A DNA stretch of 64,000 bases from Guyparkeria sp. WRN-7 (GCF_001641825.1 NZ_LRFH01000002.1:62001-126000), one strand, 5' to 3'; counted from the stretch's first letter, positions 15,760 to 27,754 are shown. Program-made: numbers and translations. Notes: generated from the sequence alone by a model not told the origin.

Positions 15760-18700
15760 ATGTTCTCGAAATTCTTCATCGACCGCCCCATCTTCTCGAC
15801 GGTTCTCGCGATCGTGATCATGATCGCCGGTGGTGCCGCGTTCACGGGCCTGCCGGTCGAGCAGTACCCGAAGATCGTGCCGCCCGAGGTCGAGGTCCAG
15901 GCCACCTACGCCGGCGCCGATGCCGCGACCATCGCCGAGTCGGTCGCCGCCCCGCTCGAACAGGCGATCAACGGTGTCGACGACATGCTCTACATGACCT
16001 CGGGCAGCTCGGACGCCGGCACCATGAACCTCTCGATCACCTTCGCGACCGGCACCGACCCGGACCAGGCGGCGATCGACGTCAACAACCGCGTCCAGCG
16101 CGCCCTCCCGCAGCTGCCCCAAGAGGTGCGCGACCAGGGCGTGGTGGTCAACAAGAAAAGCAGCGCCCTGCTGATGGTGATCACCCTGCTCTCGGAGAAC
16201 GAGCAGTTCGACACCAAGTTCCTCAGCAACTACGGCCTGATCAACATCCTCGATTCGCTCAAGCGCGTCGACGGCATCGGTGACGCCCGTCTGTTCGGTG
16301 CGCAGGACTACTCCATCCGGGTCTGGTTCGATCCGGCCAAGCTGGCCCACTTCGGCCTGACGCAGGACGACATCGCCACCGCCATTCGCGAGCAGAACGC
16401 CCAGTTCGCCGCCGGCAAGTTCAACGCCTCGCCCAACAAGGCGGGCGAAGCCTTCACCTACACCATCAGTGCCGAGGGGCGGTTCTCCGAGGTCGAGGAA
16501 TTCGAGGACATCATCCTCGCGGCGGGCGGCGACGGCGGCACGCTGCGCCTCAAGGACGTCGCCCGGGTGGAGCTGGGCACCAAGACCTACGGCTTCAACG
16601 CAACCTACAACGGCAAGCCCACCGTGCCGATGGGCCTGTACCTCGCCCCGGGCGCGAACGCGCTGGAGACCGTCGACCAGGTCCGCGAGCAGATGAAGCA
16701 GCTCGCCGAGCGCTTCCCCGGCGACATGGACTACCGGATCCCGCTCGACACGACCGACTTCGTCCGCATCTCGATCAAGGAGGTTCTGAAGACCTTCGTC
16801 GAGGCCCTGGTGCTGGTGGTGCTGGTGATCTTCGTCTTCCTGCAGAAGCCGCGCGCGACCATCGTGCCGCTGGTGGCCATTCCGGTGGCGCTGATCGGTG
16901 CGCTGGCCGGCCTGTTCCTCAGTGGCATGTCGATCAACCTGCTGACGCTGTTCGGCTTCGTGCTCGCCATCGGCATCGTGGTGGACGACGCGATCATCGT
17001 GATCGAGAACGTCGAGCGACTGATGCGCGAGGAGGGGCTCAAGGCCCGCGAGGCCTCGATCAAGGCGATGGAACAGGTCACCGGCCCGATCGTCGCCACC
17101 ACGCTGGTGCTGCTGGCCGTGTTCGTACCGGTCGCCTTCATCCCCGGACTGGCCGGCGAGATGTACCGCCAGTTCGCCGTGGCGCTGTCGATCTCGGTAG
17201 TGCTCTCCGGGGTGGTTGCCCTGACCCTCACCCCGTCGATGACCGCCCTGCTCCTGAAGAATCACAAGGAGAGGCAGCCTTCCCTGCCGTTCCGCGTGTT
17301 CAACCGCGGCTTCGACGCCTTCCGCGACGGCTACATGAAGCTGGTGCACTTCTTCCTCGTGGCCTGGCCGATCGGCCTGCTGGTATTTGCCGGCGTCGTC
17401 GTCGCCGCGGTGCTGATGCTCCGGAGCACGCCGACCGGCCTGGTACCCGAAGAAGACCCGGGCTACTTCATCTCGGCGATCAATCTCGATCCGGCCGCGA
17501 GTCTCGAACGTACCGGCGAGGTGCGCGACGAGTATTCCGAGCGGGTGCGCCAGAACCCCGACGTACACATGCAGGTGGCCTTCGCTGGCTACGACCTCCT
17601 GGCCGGTACCCAGCGTTCCTACAAGGGGGTGGCGTTCACGCGCCTGAAGGACTGGTCGGAGCGGCCGGATGACGATCAGAGCGTGCAGGCGGCGGTCGGC
17701 AAGGCGATGGGGGCCGGCGCCCAGATCGAGGAGGCGTTCATCATGTCGTTCGTGCCGCCGCCGATCCGCGGCATGTCGACCACCGGTGGCTTCGAGGCCT
17801 ACCTGCAGCAGCGCGGATCGGCAGACGTCAAGGCCCTCGCCCAGGCGACCAACGCCCTGGTGGCCGCGGCCAATCAGCGCCCGGAACTGGCCGGCGTACG
17901 CAGTACCTTCGTCGACAACACGCCGCAGTTCCGTATCGACGTCGACCGCGAGGAGGCCTACGCGCTCGACGTGCCGGTCGCCGCGATCTTCCGCACCATG
18001 CAGGGCACCTTCGGCACCCGTTACGTCAACGACTTCACCCTGTTCGGCCGCAACTTTCAGGTGAATCTCGCCGCCGAGGCCGAACACCGCGCCGAACCAC
18101 AGGACCTGGAACAAGTGTTCGTCCGCGGCGGCAACGACCAGCTGGTGCCGATCAGTTCGGTGGTGTCGCTGACCCGCACCACTGGCGCCGACGTGATCAA
18201 CCGCTTCAACATCTTCCCCGCGGCCAAGATCATGGGCCAGCCCGCACCGGGCTACTCCTCGGGCCAGGCGCTCGATGCGATGCAGGCGGTGGTCGACGAG
18301 ACGCTGGGTGGCGGCGACTACACCATCGGTTGGGTGGGCTCGGCCTTTCAGGAACTGAGCTCGGGCTCGGCCGGCTCGATCGCCTTCCTGCTGGGCGTGA
18401 TCATGGTCTTCCTGATCCTGGCGGCGCAGTACGAACGCTGGTCCTTGCCATTCGCGGTGATCACCGCCGTGCCCTTCGCGGTGCTCGGCGCGCTGATCGC
18501 CATCTGGATACGCGACCTGAACATCGACATCTACTTCCAGGTGGGGCTACTGGTACTGATCGCCATGTCGGCGAAGAACGCCATCCTGGTAGTCGAGTTC
18601 GCCTCCAAGATGCACACGCAGGACGGTCTGTCGATCAAGGAGGCCGCGCTCAAGGCCGCACGTATCCGCTTCCGTCCGGTGATCATGACGTCGATGGCCT

Positions 18701-18897
18701 TCATCCTCGGCGTGTTGCCGCTGGCGCTCGCCACCGGGGCCGGTGAAGCGGCGCGCAACTCGCTCGGCACGCCAATCGTCGGCGGCATGATCCTCGCGAC
18801 CTACGTGGCTATCCTCTTCATACCGATGTTCTTCGAGCTGCTGCAGACGACCAGCGAGAAGGTGTTCGGACGACGCCGAAAGGGGCTGGAAACGTAA
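15760..18897 (+). CDS. RND multidrug efflux permease (AcrB/MexB-like HAE1, 1045 aa)
   Basis: Proton-driven inner-membrane exporter of hydrophobic compounds, acting as a trimer with the adaptor just upstream. Full length, with the usual two halves of six helices and two large periplasmic loops. Proton-relay residues are in place: the Asp pair at 409-410 (GIVVDDAIIVIENVER) and Lys 939 (SAKNAILVVEF), matching AcrB D407/D408/K940. The start MFSKFFIDRPIFSTVLAI is canonical. No outer-membrane factor is encoded next to it, so it probably shares a TolC-like protein from elsewhere. Ligands cannot be assigned. Confidence 0.95.
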   Translation: MFSKFFIDRPIFSTVLAIVIMIAGGAAFTGLPVEQYPKIVPPEVEVQATYAGADAATIAESVAAPLEQAINGVDDMLYMTSGSSDAGTMNLSITFATGTDPDQAAIDVNNRVQRALPQLPQEVRDQGVVVNKKSSALLMVITLLSENEQFDTKFLSNYGLINILDSLKRVDGIGDARLFGAQDYSIRVWFDPAKLAHFGLTQDDIATAIREQNAQFAAGKFNASPNKAGEAFTYTISAEGRFSEVEEFEDIILAAGGDGGTLRLKDVARVELGTKTYGFNATYNGKPTVPMGLYLAPGANALETVDQVREQMKQLAERFPGDMDYRIPLDTTDFVRISIKEVLKTFVEALVLVVLVIFVFLQKPRATIVPLVAIPVALIGALAGLFLSGMSINLLTLFGFVLAIGIVVDDAIIVIENVERLMREEGLKAREASIKAMEQVTGPIVATTLVLLAVFVPVAFIPGLAGEMYRQFAVALSISVVLSGVVALTLTPSMTALLLKNHKERQPSLPFRVFNRGFDAFRDGYMKLVHFFLVAWPIGLLVFAGVVVAAVLMLRSTPTGLVPEEDPGYFISAINLDPAASLERTGEVRDEYSERVRQNPDVHMQVAFAGYDLLAGTQRSYKGVAFTRLKDWSERPDDDQSVQAAVGKAMGAGAQIEEAFIMSFVPPPIRGMSTTGGFEAYLQQRGSADVKALAQATNALVAAANQRPELAGVRSTFVDNTPQFRIDVDREEAYALDVPVAAIFRTMQGTFGTRYVNDFTLFGRNFQVNLAAEAEHRAEPQDLEQVFVRGGNDQLVPISSVVSLTRTTGADVINRFNIFPAAKIMGQPAPGYSSGQALDAMQAVVDETLGGGDYTIGWVGSAFQELSSGSAGSIAFLLGVIMVFLILAAQYERWSLPFAVITAVPFAVLGALIAIWIRDLNIDIYFQVGLLVLIAMSAKNAILVVEFASKMHTQDGLSIKEAALKAARIRFRPVIMTSMAFILGVLPLALATGAGEAARNSLGTPIVGGMILATYVAILFIPMFFELLQTTSEKVFGRRRKGLET

Positions 18898-18910
18898 AGG
18901 AGGGAGCGCG

Positions 18911-19414
18911 ATGTCGATGGCCGCGTATTGGGAAGCGATCGCCCCGCTGGGCCGTTCGTCCCTGAGCGTTTCTCTCCGCGGTGATGCGAGCGGCATTCAG
19001 CGCATGCGGGTCGAGGCTGGAAACGCCGGCGAGCCACATCCCGACGCGGCAATGGCATGGACCGACGTGATCGCCGCCCTCGCCGCCTGGCCCGGGTCGG
19101 AAACGAGCCCCCGGGACTGGACACGGCACCCAGCCTTTCCACGTGGGGGCACTGCCTTTCAGCGTGCGGTCTGGAGCGCCCTGTGCGAGCTCGCGCCTGG
19201 TGAGACGGTAGGCTACGGGGAACTGGCACGGCGCGTCGGCCGCCCGCGGGCGGCGCGTGCCATCGGCCAGGCCGTCGGCGCCAATCCGTGGGCACCGCTG
19301 GTGCCCTGCCACCGCGTGCTGGCCGGGGACGGTTCGCTGGGTGGCTATGCGGGAGGTACCGCCGTCAAGGCAGCCTTGCTGGCCGTGGAAGGCGTCGCGG
19401 CCCGTCCCGACTAG
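18911..19414 (+). CDS. ogt: Methylated-DNA--protein-cysteine methyltransferase
   Basis: Suicide repair protein that takes O6-alkyl groups from guanine onto a cysteine. 167 residues, with the acceptor Cys133 in PCHRV, the DNA-binding segment RPRAARAIGQAVGANP before it and the GGYAGG loop after it. The N-terminal ~75 residues are poorly conserved, as is usual for Ogt types. A strong AGGAGGG precedes ATG 18911. It follows the pump permease by 13 bases and may be its third operon member. Its stop codon shares the palindrome CTAG with the stop of rarA on the other strand. Confidence 0.93.
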   Translation: MSMAAYWEAIAPLGRSSLSVSLRGDASGIQRMRVEAGNAGEPHPDAAMAWTDVIAALAAWPGSETSPRDWTRHPAFPRGGTAFQRAVWSALCELAPGETVGYGELARRVGRPRAARAIGQAVGANPWAPLVPCHRVLAGDGSLGGYAGGTAVKAALLAVEGVAARPD

Positions 19415-20838
19415 TCGGACTCGCTCTGCGTGGGGCGGCGCCGGGACCCGGCCCGCTCGTCCAGTTGCGCCCAGTGGGCCATCCGTTCGGCGATGGTGCG
19501 CTCCAGCCCCCGATCGACCGGGCGATAGAAGCGCTCGCCCGCGAGGCCCTCGGGGAGATAGGTTTCCCCGGCGGCATACGCGTCGGGCTCGTCGTGAGCA
19601 TAGCGATAGCCCTTGCCCCAACCTTCGCGCTCCATCAACGAGGTAGGCGCATTGCGCAGGTGCATCGGCACCGGGTCGGTACCGCGCCGCTTCACCGTGG
19701 CGAGGATGGCGTTGTGCGCGTTGTAGACGGCATTGCTCTTGGGCGCTACCGCCAGGTACATGGCGGCCTGCGTCAGCATCAGCTCGCCTTCCGGGATCCC
19801 CAGCCGGTCGTAGGCGGTCCAGGCATCCAGCGCCACGTTCAATGCGCGCGGGTCGGCATTACCGATGTCCTCCGAGGCGATCCGTACCAGCCGGCGGGCC
19901 AGATAGGCCGGATCCGCCCCACCATCCAGCATGCGCAACAGCCAGTAGGCGCCGGCATCCGGGTTGGAACCGCGGATCGCCTTGTGCATCGCCGATATCT
20001 GGTCGTAGAACTCGTCACCGCCCTGATCGAATCGTCGCGGTGACTGCGACATCAGCGCCTCCAGCGTGGCGTCATCCACCCGCCGCGATGCGCCGTCGTC
20101 GGTCTCGTGCGCCAGCTGGGCTGCCAGTTCGAGCAATGTCAGCAGGCGTCGGGCATCGCCGTCGGCAGCGGCCACCAGACGATCCGCGATCTCCGGCGCC
20201 ATCGTCAGGCCCTGCCCGCCGGTGGTCTCACGCACCCCCTCGGGATGCTCGAGTGCCCGCTGCAGCAACGCCTTCAACGCCTCATCGCCCAGGGATTCGA
20301 GTCGATAGACCCGCAGCCGCGACAGCAAGGCGTTATTGAGCGAGAACGACGGATTCTCTGTGGTCGCGCCAACCAGCACCAGGACGCCGCGCTCTACCGA
20401 CGGCAGCAGCTGATCCTGCTGGGATTTGTTGAAGCGATGGATCTCGTCGAGAAACAGTACGGTCAGGCGGCCGGTCGCCTGCCGCCGGGAGCGCGCGCCC
20501 TCGATCACGCCGCGGAGTTCACGCACCCCCGCCTCGACCGCGGACAGATGCACGATCTCCGCCTGAAGCCGTTCGGCATACAGCCGGGCGAGCGTGGTCT
20601 TGCCGACTCCTGGCGGCCCCCACAGCAGGCAGGAATGCGCCTGCCCCTTGTCCATGGCCACTCGCAACGGCGCATCGTCGCCGACCACCCGGACCTGACC
20701 GGCAAAATCCGACAGATCCCGCGGGCGCAGGCGATCGGCCAACGGTCGATACGCGTTGGACGGTTCCGACGGCTTGGGTTCGGGAGCGCTTTCGTCGCTG
20801 CCGAACAGGTCATTCTGCGGAGGCGTGCCGGCGTTCAT
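19411..20838 (-). CDS. rarA: Replication-associated recombination protein RarA (MgsA)
   Basis: AAA+ ATPase acting at stalled replication forks, related to clamp-loader subunits. 475 residues: Walker A WGPPGVGKTTLARL around residue 74, Walker B LFLDEIHRF, sensor GATTENPSFSLN, and a C-terminal MgsA tetramerisation domain (ATMYLAVAPKSNAVYNA-like region, AMYLAVAPKSN). The end PTQSESD and start MNAGTPPQNDLF resemble the family. It follows lolA by 6 bases in the ftsK-lolA-rarA order typical for gammaproteobacteria. Confidence 0.96.
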   Translation of the reverse strand: MNAGTPPQNDLFGSDESAPEPKPSEPSNAYRPLADRLRPRDLSDFAGQVRVVGDDAPLRVAMDKGQAHSCLLWGPPGVGKTTLARLYAERLQAEIVHLSAVEAGVRELRGVIEGARSRRQATGRLTVLFLDEIHRFNKSQQDQLLPSVERGVLVLVGATTENPSFSLNNALLSRLRVYRLESLGDEALKALLQRALEHPEGVRETTGGQGLTMAPEIADRLVAAADGDARRLLTLLELAAQLAHETDDGASRRVDDATLEALMSQSPRRFDQGGDEFYDQISAMHKAIRGSNPDAGAYWLLRMLDGGADPAYLARRLVRIASEDIGNADPRALNVALDAWTAYDRLGIPEGELMLTQAAMYLAVAPKSNAVYNAHNAILATVKRRGTDPVPMHLRNAPTSLMEREGWGKGYRYAHDEPDAYAAGETYLPEGLAGERFYRPVDRGLERTIAERMAHWAQLDERAGSRRRPTQSESD

Positions 20839-20844
20839 GCCGAA

Positions 20845-21504
20845 TCAGCGCACGCCCGGCGGCTGGGTGGCTTCCACCACGTCGACGCCCTCCGGGGCAT
20901 CGAAGCGGAAACGGCTCTCGTCCACCGGCTGGTTGTATTCGCGCGCATCGAATGCCACACGGGTGGTCTGATCGAGCTGATCGATAAAGCGCATCTCGAC
21001 CACGCCGCGGTCGTCGACACCCAGCAGCACCTCGCGAAAGTCCCCGGTCTCACCGCGCGGGCGCAACGCAAACCAGGCCAGCGGCCCATCGCTTTCGAGC
21101 GCGCGGATGCGAAATACCTGGTCGACCGGGCGCTCTCCCATCAGGATCGCGATCGGTGCGCCCTGCGTGGCCTCCAGCGGGGACCGAGTCGCCTGACGCA
21201 GATCGGGCTCGTAGACCCACAGCACGTCGTCGCTGGCGATCAGCTCCTGGACGTAGGGTTTCTCGTAGCGCCAGTAGAAGCGCCCTGGCCGATCGAGAAC
21301 GAAATGGCCACTGGACTCGCGGCGCAGGCTGCCCTCGGCATCCCGACGTTCCTGAACGAAATCGGCGGCAAAGGTATCGATGGCTGACAGTTGCTCGACC
21401 AGCGCATCGACGCTATGCGGCGTTTCGGCCTTTGCCGGGGTCGCGAACAGGCCGGTGACGATCAGAACGAAGGCGGCGAATCGACGGAATGTTCGGAAGC
21501 TCAT
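20845..21504 (-). CDS. lolA: Outer-membrane lipoprotein carrier protein LolA
   Basis: Periplasmic chaperone carrying lipoproteins from LolCDE to LolB. 219 residues: a signal peptide (FAAFVLIVTGLFATPAKA), then the LolA fold with the typical openings IDTFAADFVQERRD and GHFVLDRPGRFYWRYEKPYVQELIASDDVLWVYEPDL. The aromatic-rich RPGRFYWRYEKPY segment is diagnostic. It lies between ftsK and rarA on the same strand. Confidence 0.95.
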   Translation of the reverse strand: MSFRTFRRFAAFVLIVTGLFATPAKAETPHSVDALVEQLSAIDTFAADFVQERRDAEGSLRRESSGHFVLDRPGRFYWRYEKPYVQELIASDDVLWVYEPDLRQATRSPLEATQGAPIAILMGERPVDQVFRIRALESDGPLAWFALRPRGETGDFREVLLGVDDRGVVEMRFIDQLDQTTRVAFDAREYNQPVDESRFRFDAPEGVDVVEATQPPGVR

Positions 21505-21587
21505 GAGGGGGAACCTATACGTTGCGAGGCATGTTCGATGCGCGGACGGGCGCCGGGTTCCATACCGGGCACCGAATGTGACGTCGG

Positions 21588-23921
<2,334 letters not shown>

Positions 23922-24117
23922 TTCTGGCCGCCTATCCTTAACTTAGTCAATGGCTTATTGCGCATTCCTAGAGTGATGCGTCGAGTGGGATGATACCCGA
24001 CCTGCCGGCGGTCACCAAGGTCGCTTCAGAGCCACCATCCCTTGACCGCGCACGGCGTTGGCTATCATCGTTCTAGCGACTTCATCATCGCGCATCCGTT
24101 CCATTAAGAGGTCATCA

Positions 24118-24519
24118 ATGAGCAACGAACCCGATTTCTGGCGAGAGAATCTGACCGAGGAGCAGTACCGCGTCTGCCGCTTGGGCGGCACCGAAGCGCC
24201 GTGGTCCGGGGCCCTGAACGACGAAAAGCGCCCGGGGCGCTTCGATTGCGTCTGCTGCGGCCAACCCTTGTTCGTCAGCGACAGCAAATTCGATTCGGGT
24301 TCGGGCTGGCCCAGCTTCTTCCGCCCGGTGGACGACCAGGCCGTGATCGAGCGACGGGATACCAGCCACGGCATGATTCGCACCGAGGTGCTGTGCTCCG
24401 GCTGCCAGGCCCACCTTGGCCACGTCTTTGAAGACGGGCCGGACCCGACCGGCTTGCGTTACTGCATCAACAGCATCTGCCTGGCCTTCCATCCGGACGA
24501 GGAGCAGCCGGCTACTTGA
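24118..24519 (+). CDS. msrB: Peptide-methionine (R)-S-oxide reductase MsrB
   Basis: Reduces the R-epimer of methionine sulfoxide in proteins, using thioredoxin. 133 residues from ATG 24118: zinc site Cys44/Cys47 (CVCC) and Cys93/Cys96 (CSGC), signature [10 protein letters not shown], and catalytic Cys116 in RYCINS. The usual INSxxL reads INSICL, placing an extra Cys five residues after the nucleophile. An upstream in-frame ATG exists but adds no homologous sequence. Its last 8 bases overlap the 3' end of sspB on the opposite strand. Confidence 0.96.
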   Translation: MSNEPDFWRENLTEEQYRVCRLGGTEAPWSGALNDEKRPGRFDCVCCGQPLFVSDSKFDSGSGWPSFFRPVDDQAVIERRDTSHGMIRTEVLCSGCQAHLGHVFEDGPDPTGLRYCINSICLAFHPDEEQPAT

Positions 24520-25057
24520 CCACCCGCAGGCTCGGGCCGCCCTTGCCGCCGCCACCACCGCTCGGTGGCGGATCGTCATCCGGCCCCTCACCACGGTCCT
24601 TCGACTTGTCGTCGCCGCGCGGTTCGGATTTGTCGTTACCGTCCTCCCCACCGGGCACCGCCCGAAGCTGCGGGCGTCCCTTGCGACCCTCGCCAGGTGC
24701 CACGGATGGCGCCGAGCTCATGTCATCGTCCTGCGGGAAGGTTTCTTCCGGTTCGTCGGCGAAGGTCGCACCCTGCCCGGAATCCCGATCGACGATCGCG
24801 CGGATGGCATGCATCGGTACGTAGATCTGCTCCGGCTGCCCGGCGAAGCGGGCCTCGAAGGAGATACCGACGCGGTCCATGTGAAAATCGCGAACCGCGT
24901 TCGGCCCGACGTTCAACTGGATGTGGCCATCCTCGACGAAGTTCGTCGGGACCATGACGCCCTCGGCATCGGCATTGACGACCAGGTGAGGGACATGGCC
25001 CTGATCGACGATCCAGTCGTAGAAGGCAGGTACGAGGTAGGGGCGCTTGGACAGCAT
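24512..25057 (-). CDS. sspB: ClpXP protease specificity-enhancing factor SspB (181 aa)
   Basis: Adaptor that tethers ssrA-tagged and other substrates to ClpXP. The N-terminal ~110 residues form the substrate-binding fold ([20 protein letters not shown], then [19 protein letters not shown]). A long acidic/glycine-rich flexible tail follows and ends in PSLRVVK, the ClpX-docking peptide (LRVVK in E. coli). Unusually a second similar element, GRPQLRAV, sits at residues 127-134. The start ATG 25057 lies 2 bases after the sspA stop, giving the classic sspA-sspB operon. Confidence 0.95.
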   Translation of the reverse strand: MLSKRPYLVPAFYDWIVDQGHVPHLVVNADAEGVMVPTNFVEDGHIQLNVGPNAVRDFHMDRVGISFEARFAGQPEQIYVPMHAIRAIVDRDSGQGATFADEPEETFPQDDDMSSAPSVAPGEGRKGRPQLRAVPGGEDGNDKSEPRGDDKSKDRGEGPDDDPPPSGGGGGKGGPSLRVVK

Positions 25058-25059
25058 GA

Positions 25060-25686
25060 TCAGGCTTCGCGCATCTCGCGTTCGACTTCGGTGAGGCTCG
25101 CCTGGAAGGTCGGCCGGCTGAAGACGCGATCCATGTAGTCGAGGATCGGCTTGGCGTTGGGACCGCTGAGCTCGATGCCGTATTTCGGCAGGTACCACAG
25201 CAGTGCGGCAAGCGTGACATCGGCCAGCGAGAATTCCTCGCTCATGAAGAACGGCATTGCCGAAAAGATCGGGGCGGCCGAGAGCAGGCTTTCCTTGAGC
25301 TGTTTGCGGGCCCGCGCCACGGTCTTCTCGCCGCGCTCGAACTCCGGCAGAAGGCCATACCAGTCGTTCTCGATCCGATAGAGCGCGGTGCGCACCTTGG
25401 CGCGGCTGACCGGGTCGACCGGCATCAGGGGCGGATGCGGAAAGCGCTCGTCGAGGTACTCCATGATCACGCGGGCGTTGGTCAGCACCAAGTCACGATC
25501 AGCGAGGACCGGAACGGTGCCCTCGGGCGACAGGTCGTAGAAGTCTTCCGGCGGTTCCTGCTCGGACAGGTCGATGATCTCGGCGGTCAGTTCCTTTTCC
25601 GCGAGGACAATCCGGGTGCGGTGACAATCCGGCGAATCCGGGCTAGTGAACAAGGTCATGACCGAACGACGATTGACGGTCGCCAT
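25060..25686 (-). CDS. sspA: Stringent starvation protein A
   Basis: RNA polymerase-associated regulator with a glutathione-S-transferase fold that supports stress, acid and virulence gene expression in gammaproteobacteria. 208 residues: thioredoxin-like N-domain (MTLFTSPDSPDCHRTRIVLAEKE, PEGTVPVLADRDLVLTNARVIMEYLDERFPHPPLMP) and helical C-domain. The conserved surface segment PHPPLMPVDP is present. It precedes sspB with 2 bases between. Confidence 0.95.
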   Translation of the reverse strand: MATVNRRSVMTLFTSPDSPDCHRTRIVLAEKELTAEIIDLSEQEPPEDFYDLSPEGTVPVLADRDLVLTNARVIMEYLDERFPHPPLMPVDPVSRAKVRTALYRIENDWYGLLPEFERGEKTVARARKQLKESLLSAAPIFSAMPFFMSEEFSLADVTLAALLWYLPKYGIELSGPNAKPILDYMDRVFSRPTFQASLTEVEREMREA

Positions 25687-25727
25687 TGGCGCCTCCCGTG
25701 ATGCAAAGGTTTAAAACGCCATGATAA

Positions 25728-25754
25728 CAAAAACCCGGCCTCAAGGCCGGGTTT
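25728..25754 (-). terminator. Rho-independent terminator of petABC
   Basis: On the minus strand AAACCCGGCC-TTGA-GGCCGGGTTTTTG follows the petC stop by about 45 bases. It insulates petABC from sspA. Confidence 0.88.
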
Positions 25755-25796
25755 CGGGGCAATCTGACCGCCCTGCGGGGCGGCCTAGAGGGCGCA

Positions 25797-26546
25797 TCAG
25801 TGCTTGATGTCGCGCCAGTATTCCTTCTTCAGCAGATACATGATCAGGGTGAAGAGGAACAGGAACGCCAGCACGTACGGCCCGTAGTGGGCCCGCAACA
25901 GCGCGGCCGGCTCGGCCATGTAGACCATGAACGCGGTCAGGTCACGCATCTCCTGCTCGAACTCCTCCTCGCTCATGGTGCCGGGGCGTTCCGGCGACTC
26001 CAGGTCGACCAGCACCTGCCTGGCATCCTCGCCCTCGCCCCGGGTCTCGTAGACAGGCTGCAGCAGGCCCTGCTGGGCGGCCATGACATGCGGCATGCCC
26101 ACGCCCGGGAAGACCGCGTTGTTCACGCCCCAGAGCGCATCGGGGTCCTCGTAGAACGTGGTCAGGTAGGTGTACAGCCAGTCGCCGCCGCGCACACGGG
26201 CCACCAGGGTCAGGTCCGGCGGCACGATGCCGAAGGTCTTGTTGGCATAGTCCTCGGGCATGCGGGTCTGGATGGTGTCGCCCGGCTTGCTGGTCTCGCT
26301 GGGCATCAGCATGGCGAGCTGCTCGTCGGTCAGACCGAGATCCTCGCCGATCCGGCCGAAACGCATCATCTTCGCGCTGTGGCAGGTCGAGCAGCTTTGC
26401 ATGAAGGTCTGCGCGCCCCGGAACAGCGATGCCTCGTCACCAAGATCGACTTCGGCATCCTTGAGCGGATAGCTGCTGCCGGCGGCCTTGGCGTTGGGTG
26501 CGGCCAGCAGACCGATGAGGAACAGGAAAAAGGTCAGTCGGATCAT
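25797..26546 (-). CDS. petC: Ubiquinol-cytochrome c reductase cytochrome c1
   Basis: Membrane-anchored c-type cytochrome that takes electrons from the Rieske centre of complex III. 249 residues: signal peptide, haem attachment CSTCH at residues 52-56, and one C-terminal anchor helix (VLAFLFLFTLIMYLLKKEYW). The start ATG 26546 overlaps the petB stop as ATGA. Last gene of the operon, followed by a terminator. Confidence 0.97.
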   Translation of the reverse strand: MIRLTFFLFLIGLLAAPNAKAAGSSYPLKDAEVDLGDEASLFRGAQTFMQSCSTCHSAKMMRFGRIGEDLGLTDEQLAMLMPSETSKPGDTIQTRMPEDYANKTFGIVPPDLTLVARVRGGDWLYTYLTTFYEDPDALWGVNNAVFPGVGMPHVMAAQQGLLQPVYETRGEGEDARQVLVDLESPERPGTMSEEEFEQEMRDLTAFMVYMAEPAALLRAHYGPYVLAFLFLFTLIMYLLKKEYWRDIKH

Positions 26547-27754
26547 TGCAGGCGCTCCGGCACGGGCTTGGTACGTTCACGACGGCTGATGAAGAACAGC
26601 GCGATGAAGAAGCCGAAGTAGACGGCGGACAGCAGCTGGGCTGAAAGCGTGCCGAGCGGCGTCGGCGGCTGGGTTCCCAGGTAGCCCAGGCCGATGAACG
26701 CGGCCGCGAAGGCGAACAGGTTCACCTTGAACGCGGTCGAGCGGTAGCGGATCGACCGGGTGCGGTTGCGATCCAGCCACGGCAGCACGAACAGGATCAG
26801 GATGGCGACGGTCATCGCCACGACGCCGAGGAACTTGTCCGGAACGGCTCGCAGGATCGCGTAATGCGGCGCGAAGTACCACACCGGCGCGATGTGCTCT
26901 GGGGTCTTCAGCGGATCGGCCGGGGTGAAGTTCGGGTGCTCCAGGAACAGGCCGCCGCCGTCGGGCCAGTAGAACAGCACCACGGCGAAGATGAACATGA
27001 ACACGCCCAGCCCGAACAGGTCCTTCACCGTGTAGTACGGGTGGAACGGAATCCCGTCGACCGGCTTGCCGTGCTCGTCCTTTTTCTCCTTGATGTCCAC
27101 GCCATCCGGGTTGTTCGAACCCACTTCGTGCAGCGCCATGATGTGGCCGCCGATCAGGAACAGCAGCACCAGCGGCAGCGCGATCACGTGCAGGGCGAAA
27201 AAGCGGTTCAGGGTCGCATCCGAGACGACGAAGTCACCGCGGATCCACTGCGCCAGGTCCGGACCGATGACCGGAATCGAGGTGAACAGCGAGATGATCA
27301 CCTGCGCGCCCCAGTAGGACATCTGGCCCCACGGCAGCAGATAGCCCATGAAGGCCTCGGCCATCAGCACCAGCAGGATCAGGACACCGAAGATCCAGAT
27401 CAGCTCGCGCGGCTTCTTGTAGCTGCCGTACATCATCCCGCGGAAGATGTGCAGGTACACCGCGATGAAGAAGAACGAGGCGCCTGTCGAGTGCAGGTAG
27501 CGCAGCAGCCACCCCCATTCGACGTCACGCATGATGTACTCGACCGAGGCGAAGGCGTTCTCGGCCGACGGCTTGTAGCTCATCGTCAGCCAGATGCCGG
27601 TGACGATCTGCAGGACGAACACCACCAGCAGCAGCGAGCCGAAGTAGTACCAGAAGTTGAAGTTGTGGGGGACGTAGTACTTCGCCAGGTGCGCATTCCA
27701 GAAATGCGACACCGGCAGGCGATCGTCCACCCACTTGCCCAGGCTCTTGATCAT
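26543..27754 (-). CDS. petB: Ubiquinol-cytochrome c reductase cytochrome b
   Basis: Core membrane subunit of complex III carrying haems bL and bH and both quinone sites. 403 residues, eight helices, with the N-terminal WFWNAH-like quinol region (SHFWNAHLAKYYVP), paired histidines in the second and fourth helices (YLHSTGASFFF, LHVIALPLVL) and the Qo region. The Qo motif reads PVWYF, where mitochondria have PEWY. ATGA overlaps join it to petA upstream and petC downstream. Confidence 0.97.
   Translation of the reverse strand: MIKSLGKWVDDRLPVSHFWNAHLAKYYVPHNFNFWYYFGSLLLVVFVLQIVTGIWLTMSYKPSAENAFASVEYIMRDVEWGWLLRYLHSTGASFFFIAVYLHIFRGMMYGSYKKPRELIWIFGVLILLVLMAEAFMGYLLPWGQMSYWGAQVIISLFTSIPVIGPDLAQWIRGDFVVSDATLNRFFALHVIALPLVLLFLIGGHIMALHEVGSNNPDGVDIKEKKDEHGKPVDGIPFHPYYTVKDLFGLGVFMFIFAVVLFYWPDGGGLFLEHPNFTPADPLKTPEHIAPVWYFAPHYAILRAVPDKFLGVVAMTVAILILFVLPWLDRNRTRSIRYRSTAFKVNLFAFAAAFIGLGYLGTQPPTPLGTLSAQLLSAVYFGFFIALFFISRRERTKPVPERLQ

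Noticed and set aside
15739-18114. Long antisense open frame (791 codons) on the minus strand under the AcrB-like gene
   Set aside because: His/Asp/Arg-rich composition typical of a reverse frame in GC-rich DNA; the plus-strand gene is a complete conserved RND permease.
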